A stretch of DNA of 64,000 nt from Timema cristinae (Eukaryota > Arthropoda > Insecta > Phasmatodea > Timematidae): the NCBI GenBank assembly GCA_039000515.1, contig JBCFYV010000012.1:32389397-32453396 (forward strand). Direction: 5' to 3'. Below, piece after piece: positions 44,790-55,599 of the stretch (within the stretch, counting starts at the first letter, position 1; the number at the start of each line of letters is the position of its first letter). Under the pieces are notes generated by a model. The model saw only the letters and a program-made list of their open reading frames with translations. It did no database searches and was not told where the DNA came from. The translations under genes were made by a program, and so were the position numbers.

Positions 44790-45675
44790 ATGGCGAGTGC
44801 CCTGTTTATTTTCGTGCAATTAAATTGAAACTAATGTTACTTGCCTGGTGATTGGCCGTGGCAAGCAAAGCGGATGAATACTTTTTTTTTAATTGTTGTG
44901 CAGCCGCAATTAAACTGCGCTCAGGCCAAACGTTATCTCAAACGCGCGATTAAAACAAAAATAACCTCACAATTAAATCACACCAAGCAACACATATATT
45001 ATTATCATTTTTATTATGGTGATGTTTTATTAAATTATGGAACTCTTAGCTGCAATTACTATTTATCAATATACTTAGCATCTACATGTATTTGATTATG
45101 TCAACCCATGAATGTTGGCCTCAGCTGTGGGTGAGGGCATTGCTTTGAATACATTTTGTAATGTGGTCTAACACAAACATATGACCCTCTGTTTTGATTC
45201 CGGGAAGTACTGAAAAAGATATTTACTATTTTTATATGGATTCATTCAATTGGTAATTATTTATATACCAAGACTGGGTGTATTGTAGCATACTTAGGTT
45301 AAACCATTCTTAAATCTGAAAATTCTCGCAGATTGGTGACACCAAGGAGGGACTCATCACACCACGATCACGTGGCTAGATCTCTAAATAAAGTTTTGGC
45401 CTATAAACCATGCCATCTTTATGAGAAAAATCCGAAACTTTTAAAAAATAAAGCCTGATAGCCATGGACACAAATTGAACTTAAGGCTAAAAATAAATAA
45501 AAACAACAGGTACAAATTTCACGTGAAATCCGAAATTGCGTCTTTCGGAGACAAGCCTAACTGTAAGAAATATCGACATTGTATTATAATATGCCCCTTC
45601 AAATAGGTGACGCCCTGAAACTATGTTGACTGATAACAATAGAATATTGTTTAGTAAAAAATAAAACCACTTGGT
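44790..45675. other. Intergenic, nothing recognised
   Basis: AT-rich with an A-rich segment at 44,930-45,000. No gene or repeat family supported. Confidence 0.4.
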
Positions 45676-45678
45676 TAC

Positions 45679-45852
45679 GTAACTAGTGCAAACTGTGTCG
45701 TGTCGGATCATGGGTGACCCGTTTTCATTGTCTGACAGGTTCAATGTTTCATACATTGCGGGGCCCCGCAGCGTTTTGACACTTCTCAAACCACCTAGAC
45801 CTACTTTCGTGTTTTCACGCCAAGGGGTGTGTTCTCTAGCTGTTGCGTACCG
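45679..45852 (-). CDS. Candidate internal exon, unrecognised
   Basis: The minus strand has an acceptor-like ATTACAG ending at 45,853. An open 58-codon block follows with balanced codon use: RYATAREHTPWRENTKVGLG, then LRSVKTLRGPAMYETLNLSD, then NENGSPMIRHDTVCTS. A GTAACC at 45,678 could be a weak donor. GC content and residue mix differ sharply from the surrounding AT-rich DNA and from every transposon family here, which favours a host exon. The frame stays open upstream only to an in-register ATG. The domain is not recognised. Alternatives: an exon of an unseen minus-strand gene, or a retained fragment of a decayed gene. Confidence 0.35.
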
Positions 45853-45892
45853 CTGTAATAACATCGAATGGAACTTTATGATCCTGATACTC

Positions 45893-46067
45893 TCATTATA
45901 TTGAGAGGTTACGGCACTACATTTATTGAATTAAGAGGTTACATCATTACATTTATTACATTAACAGGTTTCATCATTACATGTATTACATTAACAGGTT
46001 TCATCATTACATTGATTAAATTAAGACCTTACAGCATTACATTTATTACATTGAGAAGCTAAAACAC
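45893..46067. repeat. 30-bp tandem repeat, about six units
   Basis: The word aggtt starts at 45,906, 45,936, 45,966 and 45,996, with decayed units at 46,026 and 46,056, exactly 30 bp apart. The unit reads aggttacatcattacattta then ttacattaac. Confidence 0.9.
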
Positions 46068-46235
46068 TATTATTTATTATATTATTGCGACACAACAGTT
46101 CTATTAGAGACGACATATAGTTTTTAAATACCACTTTGGCCTAACATGTAATCTGGCAATTGTCAATAACTTGCTATTCAATTAGAAAAAAAAACACTTT
46201 CTTTAGAGATAAAATGAGATATTTAAAAACTTTGG

Positions 46236-46487
46236 GTGACCTGTGTCTAGGGTAAGGTGTCAGACTTCTATGCTGGCGGCCGGTTCGAATCTCGGTCCGG
46301 CACAGTTTATCTGATTACCAAACCCTTCCTACACCTTGACAGAATCTTGTGAATTGTGGAATGCCAGGTCGCACGTTGTCGGATTCCACGTTAAATTGTA
46401 GGTCTTCATTTCATCTCACAATCACCTATTATACACATTAGGTAAGTGCGATAACCGAACGGGTAGTAAGACGCGTGCTAATAATAA
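46236..46487 (+). repeat. SINE-A, plus strand, with target duplication
   Basis: Head gtgacctgtgtctagggtaa and B box cggttcgaatctcgg, A body ttgtgaattgtggaatgcc, and hairpin tail taaccgaacgggtagtaaga followed by TAA repeats. The direct repeat AAACTTTGG flanks it (from 46,227 and from about 46,488). Confidence 0.88.
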
Positions 46488-46499
46488 TAAACTTTGGTT

Positions 46500-46885
46500 T
46501 GCTGTGATATTCAATATATGTTTGTGTCTAAAATAAGGGAATGATTTGTTTTAGTTTGTTAGAATATATTAAGCCTCAACAAAGAGTAGAGCCTATGTAT
46601 ATTGAATACATGAAACATGATTGTACAAATATTAGTCATAAAATTACTAACAAGATGAAATGAATGGGTTGAAAAAGTAACTAGATAAGAAATAAAGCTA
46701 GCACGTAAGCATAATTTAGTTAATTGTATTTAATAAAATAAAGATACACACGCTCCTCACTAATCTTTTAATTTATAATGTTTTTTAATCTTTTTGCTAG
46801 TGTGTCATTGTGAAACCACATGACCTTGCGACTACTCTCGACTTGGATTTTTAACCTCTTCTTGAGGACTGTCCAGACTATACGC
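46500..46885. other. AT-rich intergenic stretch, nothing recognised
   Basis: No gene or repeat supported. Confidence 0.4.
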
Positions 46886-47090
46886 ATTTAATAAGCTCGT
46901 AGAGTATGTATGAGGAAGGTAAAGTTTATATTAAATACACCCACACTTGTTTGAAGGAGAATGGGAAACTATTTATAGAAATAGCATTATCATTATACCC
47001 GGCCGAGATTCAAACACCAACCTCTCCATCATTGTCGAACCAGACTAGACGATCCTGACATTTAACCCGCGTGACCACTACTTTGTAAAT
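46885..47090 (-). repeat. SINE-C, degenerate
   Basis: Minus-strand body atacacccacacttgtttga, head acccggccgagattcaaacac, and head end tttaacccgcgtgaccac. Confidence 0.6.
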
Positions 47091-47110
47091 ATCAACTAAG
47101 TTCATGTTTA

Positions 47111-47516
47111 TTGTGATGTTATTACATGAAATTGAATGGTCGCGATATAATGGAGCATTACGTCACCCAACAATTTAACATGGGGGATTTCCCATATAGG
47201 CCTATATATTATATATATATATTATATATATGATAATAATATATTATATATAATAATATATTATATATAATATATTTATTATAACATGGGGGATTTCCCC
47301 ATATATAATTTAATATATATGTATAATTAATATATATATGTATAATAATAATAAATTATTATTATATAATATATTATATAATATAACATGTGGGGATTTC
47401 CCTAATATATATATTATATATATTATATATATAGGGAAATCCCCCATGTTAAATTGATGGGTGACGTAATGCTCCATTATATCGCGACCATTCAATTTCA
47501 TGTAATAACATCACAA
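47111..47516. repeat. 83-bp inverted repeat (one mismatch) around an AT-rich core
   Basis: Left arm 47,111-47,193 and right arm 47,434-47,516 are reverse complements with a single difference (acccaacaat versus acccatcaat). Inner arm ends read AACATGGGGGATTTCCC and its complement. The 240-bp core is TA-repeat DNA carrying two more copies of the same 17-bp motif (47,284 and, changed, 47,386). Confidence 0.95.
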
Positions 47517-47567
47517 CATGGGGGATTAACCCAATATATATATATATGGGGAAATCCCCCATGTTAA
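47514..47567. repeat. Small palindrome built from the AACATGGGGGATT motif
   Basis: AACATGGGGGATTAACCC, then a TA run, then GGGGAAATCCCCCATGTT form a second hairpin immediately after the right arm of the 83-bp inverted repeat. Confidence 0.85.
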
Positions 47568-47772
47568 ACGGGTGTCTTACTACCCGTTTGGGCTATCAGT
47601 ATATTTACATCAATGGGGGAGGAAGGAGTTGGCGTTTCGAGTGAGAGTAACCAAAGTTACGAAGAGGGAGATCTTTAAATAATATCACTATACCGAGCTG
47701 AGATTCGAACCCCTACCTCCAACCCGTAAAAATATTAGACTGAGTGCCTTTGTCGATGAACCCACAGGTCAT
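47568..47772 (-). repeat. SINE-C, degenerate
   Basis: Minus-strand tail gtgtcttactacccgtttgg, head gctgagattcgaacccctac, and head end gatgaacccacaggtcat. Confidence 0.65.
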
Positions 47773-47899
47773 GTTTTTTTATATTGCTTTCTTTTTATTA
47801 ACACTTGAATACGTTAGTGCACGACTGAGCAAGTAGGCCTATTTGCTCGAGGGAGTATGTCTTTAAAACATTACTTTTTTGTTAGTACCTCTTATTAGC

Positions 47900-48120
47900 A
47901 TGACCATAAGTGACTTACTCTAAGGGGTGGTGATTGGAGAGAGAAGATTTTTAGATGAATTGCACCCGCATTAGCGTGGAAAGAAGATGGGAACAGGACA
48001 GGGAAAAGTTTTACTCGGAAAACCCACTCAACGCATTAGACAGGGATTCGAACCTCAACCTCTTTGTCACCAGTAGTGCAATATATTGCAAGTATGACGC
48101 CCTAGCCTCCATGACAACAA
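47900..48120 (-). repeat. SINE-C, degenerate
   Basis: Minus-strand body attgcacccgcattagcgtgg, head agggattcgaacctcaacct, and head end gtatgacgccctagcc. Confidence 0.65.
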
Positions 48121-48167
48121 TTGCGGCTAATAATAACTTTTAACCCGAATTAGTGCGTGCGTGGACC

Positions 48168-48372
48168 AAATAAAGTTTGGTTTGCCCATAACGGGGAGAT
48201 CAGAGTTCGAACCCCAGTTGGGTGTACTGAGGGTTGTTTTTCTTAATGGTTTCCTAATAGATATCCGAGCAAATGAGAGTACAGCTCTTTATACTTTACC
48301 TTACCAACACTTATCCTTTAGTGTAATTAAATGCGGATAGCCTGGATGAGTAGTAAGACGTGGTGCCCAAAA
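48168..48372 (+). repeat. SINE-C, 5'-shortened
   Basis: B box gagttcgaaccccag, gttgggtgtactgagggttg, and tail gatgagtagtaagacgtggtg. Confidence 0.7.
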
Positions 48373-48514
48373 ACACCCACTTTGAAAGTTGTTCTTGACA
48401 TTATTAGATAGGAAACTCGTTCTTTTATCTTTGACCAGATAGCCATTTTACTTTTTGATCCTGTAATGTTAACATTGAATAATATTAATTGTGTTGGAAA
48501 AGAAAGAGACGCAA

Positions 48515-48575
48515 TATTATATATATATATTTAAATATAAATATTTGCATATATATATATATATATGCATAATAA
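48515..48575. repeat. TA microsatellite palindrome
   Basis: Runs of atatata interrupted by tttaaatataaatatttgc, ending in tatatgcataat. Low-complexity DNA that would fold on itself. Confidence 0.7.
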
Positions 48576-48599
48576 AACAAACTATAGATCGATATTCCC

Positions 48600-48846
48600 G
48601 TAGAAAAAAAAATCAAGGTTATCGATTTCTGGAATTCTACTTCCGTTACATCTGCTTTGAAAGTTTGAATCAAATGTTTATCGGCGGAGTTTTATCAGCA
48701 GTGTTTTTACTATCAATTGGGCCGCATCCGTTGTGCGACGTTATTGTGTATTCAGACCAGTTGGGTGGAGTACTGTATTGTCGGGACCGAACTTACCGGA
48801 TCAAGTGCTGTTATAAAATAAAGTGTGTCGTTTAAAATGGCCTGCG
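48600..48846 (+). CDS. Candidate 5' exon: leader plus ATG and consensus splice donor
   Basis: The leader is GC-richer than its flanks (tcggcggagttttatcagca, gggccgcatccgttgtgcga). It ends in AAAATGGCCTGCG, with the ATG at 48,837 in good context, followed directly by GTAAGTAG, a near-perfect donor at 48,847. A first exon encoding M-A-C plus one base is possible. The layout resembles the candidate at 28,234 (short ATG-GCC exon, then donor), so the two might be separate genes or alternative starts; no downstream exon could be tied to either. A 114-codon frame across the leader has no recognisable motif. Confidence 0.35.
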
Positions 48847-48859
48847 GTAAGTAGGTTGT

Positions 48860-49430
48860 GTTTCATTATGTATTTTTTTACTGTGCAAAGGAAGTGAATA
48901 CAAAAATTTTTTAAAAATTCACCATACGTTAAAATAAGCGTTCACGACCATACCGAGGGAGAAATTGAGGTGATTTGGTGGTTCAAACCTTCCCGCAAGT
49001 ATTACTAGCTATGTATTTTTTTATTCGTTCTCAATTCCTAAGCTCAATAGCTTATTGGGTTCTTGATTAATTAAAAACATCCACAGTACCAAATGTTTGA
49101 TTTCTTTTTAATAGTCTCAAGGAAGATTTAATGCTTAGCGAATTTTTGTTATCTCCTATTGACTCACGACCCACTTAAGTCAGAACCCCCCTCCTCCTTC
49201 TATGGGTATGGGTCCTTTCGGCTGAAACACTTTTGTTGTGAAGGTTGGTACGGGGGAAGGGTACGCATTTAAGGGTACTAGGAATTTTAAAATATGACAT
49301 TTGTCAATGTTGCTTCAACCCTCCTTACCCGTAGCGATTGGCATGCAGACTAACGCGAGTATATGTTCACTTGTTAGGATGTTTACGATTTACTCACAAT
49401 AACAACACGTCACTAATATAGCCCGAGGGC
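48860..49430. other. Presumed intron/intergenic, nothing recognised
   Basis: Contains a G/C-richer patch at 49,185-49,265. No gene or repeat family supported. Confidence 0.35.
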
Positions 49431-49436
49431 TGTACT

Positions 49437-49645
49437 GAGGTGTCGACCACACTACTAACGCGTCACTCATTTTATTCGATTCCAGTATGCAGGAAACAGG
49501 GAGGTCAGGGCTTGAATCCCAGACAGGTAATCGAGTTTTTTTCCCCTAAATGGTTATTCATTTCCCCTCTACGCATATGTGAGTACATTTCTTTCAATTC
49601 TACCTTCATACTCCCTAAGTAAGGTGAAACCGTCCGGATCTTAAA
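49437..49645 (+). repeat. SINE-C, degenerate
   Basis: Head remnant gtcgaccacactactaacgcg, B box gggcttgaatccc, and body cctaaatggttattcatttcc and cgcatatgtgagtacatttc. Confidence 0.5.
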
Positions 49646-50215
49646 ACTCGTCTAGTTCTGCGCATGACGTCGGGTTAGGGGGACTTGCCTTACTGCGAGC
49701 ATTGCGCGCTATGGCACGTTGTCAAGTTATCTTTAGATTTCAACAAAATACCTTGTCTAAATCACTACAGAATAATGTATAAGTATGTAGCGATCTTTTA
49801 GAATATTTACAGCAAGAATAATAGATGTGTGAAATAATAAAATTACATATATTTTAACATTATTATGCAAAGTGAACGAACTTGTTAAATTAATCAAACA
49901 AGGATAATAAAAACAATAAATTCATATTTTACTACTCAAAATATTATGATATACATGTTAAGAACACGTCAATAAATCCATAAATATTAAATTAAATTAT
50001 GAAGGTCAAACAAAATCCTTGACTTGAACGAATAAAGCACCAAAAAAAGAACGTATATTGGTCACAACAGAAAACAATACCAAATATAATTCGTAACCAA
50101 GAAAAGCAAAGAACATTCAAAATATTTTAAACCATTATTAGGTAAAATTATATTGCCTTTTCATTATAAACAACCTATTTTATAATTGCAATATTAAGGC
50201 CAAATCTATTATTTC
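49646..50215. other. Very AT-rich stretch, nothing recognised
   Basis: No gene, tRNA-like box pair or tandem repeat found. Confidence 0.45.
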
Positions 50216-50219
50216 TTTT

Positions 50220-50665
50220 GATTTTTTTTTTAAATCTATCATTGGAAATCACTATTTTTATCGTGAAATTTTCCAACCTTGAAATTTTGATGAATATTTG
50301 CGTTTAATATGCCCCAAACCCTCAAAAAATGAAGTCAACAATTATATATGTCCCTGGGTCTTGATTCTAAAATATTTAATGAATTTTATTCAAACTTGAA
50401 ATGTATATTTAATATGGCTGTAGCTCAGGATTTTTATTCAGACGCTAGCTCTTATATTAAGGGTAATTTATTTAAAGTTGATTCGTTTAAATTGCAATAG
50501 TTTTTTTCAAGTTTCTTTAACGATTTAGTTTAAAATGGATATCTAATGAGTGTTTACCTGATGATAAACACTGTATACTTGTTTCTCGGGCCAAAAATTA
50601 TTTATGAGCAGTTTACTAATTAGTAATGGTTAATTTATTCCAAATAGCTTTATCTTTCTACATTT
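50220..50665 (-). repeat. Fragment of the ~145-bp repeat element
   Basis: Terminal-domain words (cgtgaaattttccaaccttg, tgaaattttgatgaatattt, gaattttattcaaacttgaa) are followed by unit words (tttaaaatggatatctaatg, gagtgtttacc, gagcagtttactaattag). It matches 31.69-32.45 kb in order. Confidence 0.6.
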
Positions 50666-50869
50666 TTGTGGAGAATAAAGTAAAACACGACATTGCAAAG
50701 ACTTCTTTCTGCTGGATGGAAATGTTATAATTATCTTAGAAGAAATAGTCTAATCTAATGAAGAAATAATATTGTAAATATAAAAATTTAAAATAAATAT
50801 AAAGGAAACAATATTAAATTACTTTAAATATTCAACAAGACTCTTAACATAAAAATTACCTTTTTATTT

Positions 50870-51102
50870 TTCCTCCACGTCCATCTATGTTATACACATT
50901 TATTTACACAGAATTATATGGATATAAGAAATGTAAAATTTAGAGCATATATACCCTCATCTTAATAGGAATGGAGGAGGAAACCATTTATGAAAACCCA
51001 CCCTTATCACACTCAGCTGAGAATCGAATCTCATCCATCCCCGTTAATAGCAAACAAGAGTAGATTGGCTTGACCAAGGCTAAGACCATGTGATCACCTA
51101 TG
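50870..51102 (-). repeat. SINE-C, degenerate
   Basis: Minus-strand body aggaatggaggaggaaacc, head ctgagaatcgaatctcatcc, and head end aagaccatgtgatcacc. Confidence 0.55.
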
Positions 51103-51104
51103 CC

Positions 51105-51710
51105 TGTCAAACTAAACAATCAAATCACTTGGTGTACATCAATGACGGGAGTTTCCAACTTAAACATGCCAGAAGGCCAACCCTCGGAATCTAGTGGCGG
51201 ACTGCAATATAATCGGTTAATTTCTGTCAATTTATGCAAAAATGAAAAAAAGTATTTAATTGTGTATGAAATAATAGGTAATAATTTAAACATGTTTAAT
51301 TACATATTAAACATAGTACAGTACACATAATACAGCAAATGTAAGGAAGAAATTATCTGGAGCTTTCATGGATTTATTCGCACGCTAGTCAAAACTTTCC
51401 GTTTCTCGAATAAAAACACCAAACTTTACTGCAGTTGATTATTTTCGCAAGAAACTTCGTGGGCCACCAGTAGGGAATACGAATAATTATAGTTATTGCA
51501 TGTCTAAAATTTTAAAATACTGACAACTAATGGCAAATTGTAACAACGGTAGAGAAACAATGAAAATATAATACACTCGAATTAAAACGACAAAGTAGAA
51601 AAAATTCCTATTAATAAAATACAAGCTACAGTATTGCTAAACTTAAATACTCAATTTGCAGTTTAATATGATGTCTGTCCACTTTTATAAAATAAGCATC
51701 AAAAGAATAT
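51105..51710. other. Intergenic, nothing recognised
   Basis: A 76-codon frame at 51,100 reads into the SINE head and has no motifs. Nothing else supported. Confidence 0.4.
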
Positions 51711-51713
51711 CTC

Positions 51714-51930
51714 TCCACCCGCATCATCGGGGACGTGTACAGAGTCATCAGTCTTATCTAGTTTGGTTTGTCGGTGACGGGGAGATTGGGGTTCGAATAC
51801 CAACCGGGTTTACTTACGTTGTTGCTCCTAAATGGTTTTCCATCCTCTCTCCACGCAAGTTTCTACCTTATTAGTATAACTATGAGGACTGCCTGACCAG
51901 GTAAAAATACGGGGCTCTCATTATGCGCAC
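51714..51930 (+). repeat. SINE-C, degenerate
   Basis: Head tctagtttggtttgtcggtg, acggggagattggggttcga B-box region, and body cctaaatggttttccatcctc. Part of the body is deleted. Confidence 0.65.
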
Positions 51931-52139
51931 GGTTTCGCCTTTACTTCTTCACACCACGAGCCCAACTGGTATAGCATGGAGAAAACAACCCTTCCCTAGT
52001 TATAGTGCAAGAAAGTGAATGTAAGGATTTGAGGTTATTAATTCAATTTAAAAGGTTTGTTTGGATTCATTTAAAATCACAATATTAAGCAAAATTTATT
52101 TTAGGTCAAATATTTTCTAGCATAGGGAATATTTACGGT

Positions 52140-52525
52140 TGAATCTATAGGGTGTGATGAGGAGGGTAATTAGAGGAAACTAACGTGAGGATGGAAATAT
52201 CACAGCCATAAATCACGTGTATAACCACCCTAGAGTGTATAGCCGGGATTTGAATTTATACTTCTCCTTAACATCTACCAGGTGCATTACGGATCTAAGA
52301 TGGTCTTATGCTAGAGAGTGGTCAGAGCTTCTGGCTGCTGACCCAAAGATCCCGGGATCAATTCCTATTTGGTACTAAGGGATTTTCCTCGAAAGGGAAA
52401 TAATTCCCACTGTCAACAGGGTTTGATTAGTTAGGCTTAAGATAGGTTAAGATTTTCATTTGCTCAACACCCTCACTTTCACTATCATTATTCCCTCATC
52501 TTATCGGCATATGAAAAGTCTCCAT
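52140..52525. repeat. Two degenerate tRNA-headed fragments, opposite strands
   Basis: 52,140-52,305 looks like a minus-strand SINE-C (agccgggatttgaatttatac). 52,310-52,525 has a plus-strand tRNA-like head of another type (ctgctgacccaaagatcccg, then gggatcaattcc). Both are heavily decayed. Confidence 0.4.
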
Positions 52526-52639
52526 GAAAATAATGTATGATTTCGGGCGTCTCCTAGGCAACGGTATATTATTACTGGATAATCTTTTCCATAATCTGAG
52601 CTACAAATTAATGTAGCCGAGACACGCCATTATTATAAT

Positions 52640-52680
52640 GCAGATCCAACACCTTAGACCGCTAGGTCACCGCTCCAGGT
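52640..52680 (-). repeat. SINE-A head fragment
   Basis: atccaacaccttagaccgct, then aggtcacc, matches the head end of minus-strand SINE-A copies. Body and tail are absent. Confidence 0.5.
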
Positions 52681-52828
52681 TTCAGTTGTTTAATAATCCC
52701 TTGAACAAGCCCCTACTTTCACTCCAAAGAAAAAACTTCTTCACCGAGTACTCTCGGAAAAGGCATCAGTATTGTCTTGTCTGTTTGCTATTTACCCTGA
52801 AGTTGGTGTTAGCAAACAGATTACGCTT

Positions 52829-52898
52829 CGTTCACCCTGAAAGATAGTAAGTAGTCTTACCATCGTTCACCCTGAAAGATGGTAAGTAGTCTTACCTT
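52829..52898. repeat. 35-bp tandem duplication carrying a small palindrome
   Basis: cgttcaccctgaaagat, then a/ggtaagtagtcttacc, occurs at 52,829 and 52,864. Each unit has the inverted pair gtaag...cttac. Confidence 0.85.
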
Positions 52899-52899
52899 T

Positions 52900-53715
52900 A
52901 CGTGCTACACTATAGTTCTCTCTTATAGGCTGCGCCATAGTGGAGCCATGAAAGGAGAGCCAGCCAAGTTTAGCGAAGTGTACATATCCATCTCTAGTTC
53001 CTAGATATTTAATGATTGATAAAGAAAAAAGTAAATATCTCTGCAAATCTCCACCAGGATCCTATAGACTTGTGGTTATCATTCCAAACACTTATATACA
53101 ACGATGTGTCCCAATGTTGTTGTGTAGAGTAGCGTTTCCTGAACCAATGGTCACGTCATAGGCTAGGTGGAATTTCCTCAAAGTTAACAATACTCTTCTT
53201 TAATTAATTTTCATTTCAAAGTGAGATTACAAACACAAACAAATGTAACTAAATGCACTTCTGGTTGTGTTATAAATTTGCAACCATTGTAATCACAATA
53301 ATTACTAGTAACATCAAACATAAATGTGTTTTTTTATTCTGAATTTTGGTTGAAGCAAATACATTAGATTAGAATATATACAAGACTTTAGTACATTTAC
53401 AACGTTAAATCTTGTGACAAAGCTCTGTATAGTAAAAGTACGAACAACGATGGTCATGGCACATGCCGCCAAGAGCGGGCTGTGAATGGCCCACGTGACT
53501 CCCATTCTTGCCACATATCTAACTGGACTATGTTTCTTTGAGACATTTTCACTTATTATTCGAAATTGTATCACATTGTTGAGCTTTTGGATGAAGCCGT
53601 AGGCGGTTCACCGCAAATGCGCAGGAAGCGCGCTCTGTGGCCTCAGTATCGCAAGGGCCTCAAAAAACAAAAACAAAACTATTTTTTTTAAAGTTTTGCT
53701 AAGTTATATAAAATA
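52900..53715. other. Intergenic, nothing recognised
   Basis: A GC-richer patch at 53,595-53,665 (caccgcaaatgcgcaggaag, gcgcgctctgtggcctc) has no visible gene. Confidence 0.35.
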
Positions 53716-53720
53716 TAACC

Positions 53721-54029
53721 ATTATTATTATTATTATTAATTATTATTATTATCATCATCATCACCGCGTCTTACTACCCGTTCGGGTTATACGCACTTA
53801 CACTAATGTGTAATGCTAGGGTGATTGTGAGATGAAATGAAGGACCTACAGTTTAACGTGGAATCCGAACCACGATGGAGGCCTGGCATTCCCCACATTC
53901 ACAAGATGTCTTGTCAGAGGTGAAGGAAGGGTTTGGAAATCAGATAAATCTGTGCCGGGACCGGGGATTGAATCCCGGACCCCCAGCATGGAAGTCCGAC
54001 ACCTTACCCCTATACCACCAGGTAACCGA
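53721..54029 (-). repeat. SINE-A with ATT/ATC tail
   Basis: Full-length minus-strand SINE-A. The tail shifts from ATT to ATC repeats (53,721-53,764). The head differs at a few positions (ggggattgaatcccgg; ggtaacc for ggtcacc). No clear target duplication; it abuts the ~145-bp array. Confidence 0.88.
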
Positions 54030-54039
54030 TAATGTTATA

Positions 54040-55400
54040 CATTTTAAACAAAATCGTTAAAGCCATTTTCAAAATAATTTGAATTTCCAAAAATCCTTCA
54101 TCTGTAAACGACCTTTAATCGAATTTTTACCAAAAACCAAGTACACAGGGCTATTTATTATGTCACACACTCCCGTTTTGTATATCTGAGGAATGTTTGA
54201 CATGAACATGAAAAATAAAGCTGTATTATACATAATATAATAGAGCCATTTACAATACAATTCAAATTTTCAAAAATCACGAATCAGTAAACGATCCTTA
54301 TAGACTTTTTACCCAAAACAAATTACACGGGGATAATTTTCATGTCAAATACTCCCAAGATACCCAGTTATAGCAAATAATTTAGGGCCATCTTAAAAAT
54401 ATTCCCAATTTTTGATAAATCTGTCATCATTAAACAGTAAAATAGGTACCTATAAATGAGGTTTTACTCCCCAAAAATATAAAGTGTTAATTTTCATGTA
54501 AAACATATTCAAAATACCAATTGGAACCAAATAATTAGGGCCATTTTTAAATATTTCAAGTTTTTTTATAAATCTGTCATCTGTAAATACCTATAAATGA
54601 TATTTTTACCTAAAAACAAGTAAACGGTGTTATTTTTTAATGTCAAACATTCCAAGAGACCCAATTGGAACAAATCGTTAGAGCCATTTGTCAAATATTT
54701 CAAGTTTTAGAAAATCAGTCATCATAGGCCCTAAACTACCCATAAACGAGTTTTTACTTCAAAAACAATTATTATTATTATTATATTATTATTATTATTA
54801 GCACCGCGTCTTACTACCCGTTCGGGTTATACGCACTTACGCTAATGTGTAATGGTAGGGTGATAGTGAGATGAAATGAAGGACCTACAGTTTAACGTGG
54901 AATCCGAACCACGGTGGAGGCCTGGCATTCTCCATTCACAAGATGTCTTGTCAGAGGTGAAGGAAGGGTTTGGTAATCAGATAAATCATTGCCGGGACCG
55001 AGGATCGAACCCCGGCCACCAGCACAGAAGTCTGACACCTTACCCCTAGACCACCAGGTCACCAAAAACAATTAACATTGTAATTTTTAATAGCACACAA
55101 TCTCTAGATTTACATTTTGAACACAATCATTAGAGTTATTTTCGAAATATTTAAGATTTTCCAAAATGTCTCCTTTGTAAACTACCCTTCAACGAATTTT
55201 TGCTCAGTAACCAACTATACAGTGCTATTTCTCATGTCGATCGAATCCTAGATATGCAATTTAAACATATGTTAGAGCCATTTTCGAAAGATTTGGAAAT
55301 AAAAGAAATCTTATCAGTAAAAAATACCCATAATTGAAGGACTAAGGTGAAAAAAAGTTTTGTGTTATAACCCTATTAAATTTAAATATCGAGTTTGAAT
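54040..55400 (+). repeat. ~145-bp tandem array, about seven units, split by a SINE
   Basis: The marker gtaaac(g/t)ac and its variants occur at 54,107, 54,288, 54,431, 54,585, 54,731, 55,176 and 55,317. Spacing is 181, 143, 154, 146, then 445 across the inserted SINE (about 142 without it), then 141. Units also carry gagccattt.caaaatat and catgtcaaa.a.tccaag words. Confidence 0.8.
54772..55062 (-). repeat. SINE-A inserted into the ~145-bp array, 12-bp TSD
   Basis: Full-length minus-strand copy flanked by the perfect repeat CAAAAACAATTA at 54,760-54,771 and 55,063-55,074. Confidence 0.93.
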
Positions 55401-55595
55401 AAACTCCATCAAACCGTTTTAGATCCTTGGCTAGGGACAGGTTGAAAGAAAGACAGACAGACATGGAGGCACACAGAATTGTAAAATCTACTTTTTTGAG
55501 TTGTTGTTCATAAAAAAACGTAAATATTCATCATAATCTTAAAATAGAAATTTCACGATCACAATACTTTCTCTTGATATGAGAAAGTAAAAAAT
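55380..55595 (+). repeat. Terminal domain of the ~145-bp repeat element
   Basis: gagtttgaataaactccatc, aaaccgttttagatccttgg, gaaagaaagacagacagaca, and a final aatttcacgatcacaatact then ttctcttgatatgagaaagt. The end forms a small hairpin (tttctc...gagaaa). The inverse occurs at 31.69-31.88 kb. Confidence 0.6.
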
Positions 55596-55599
55596 ATAA

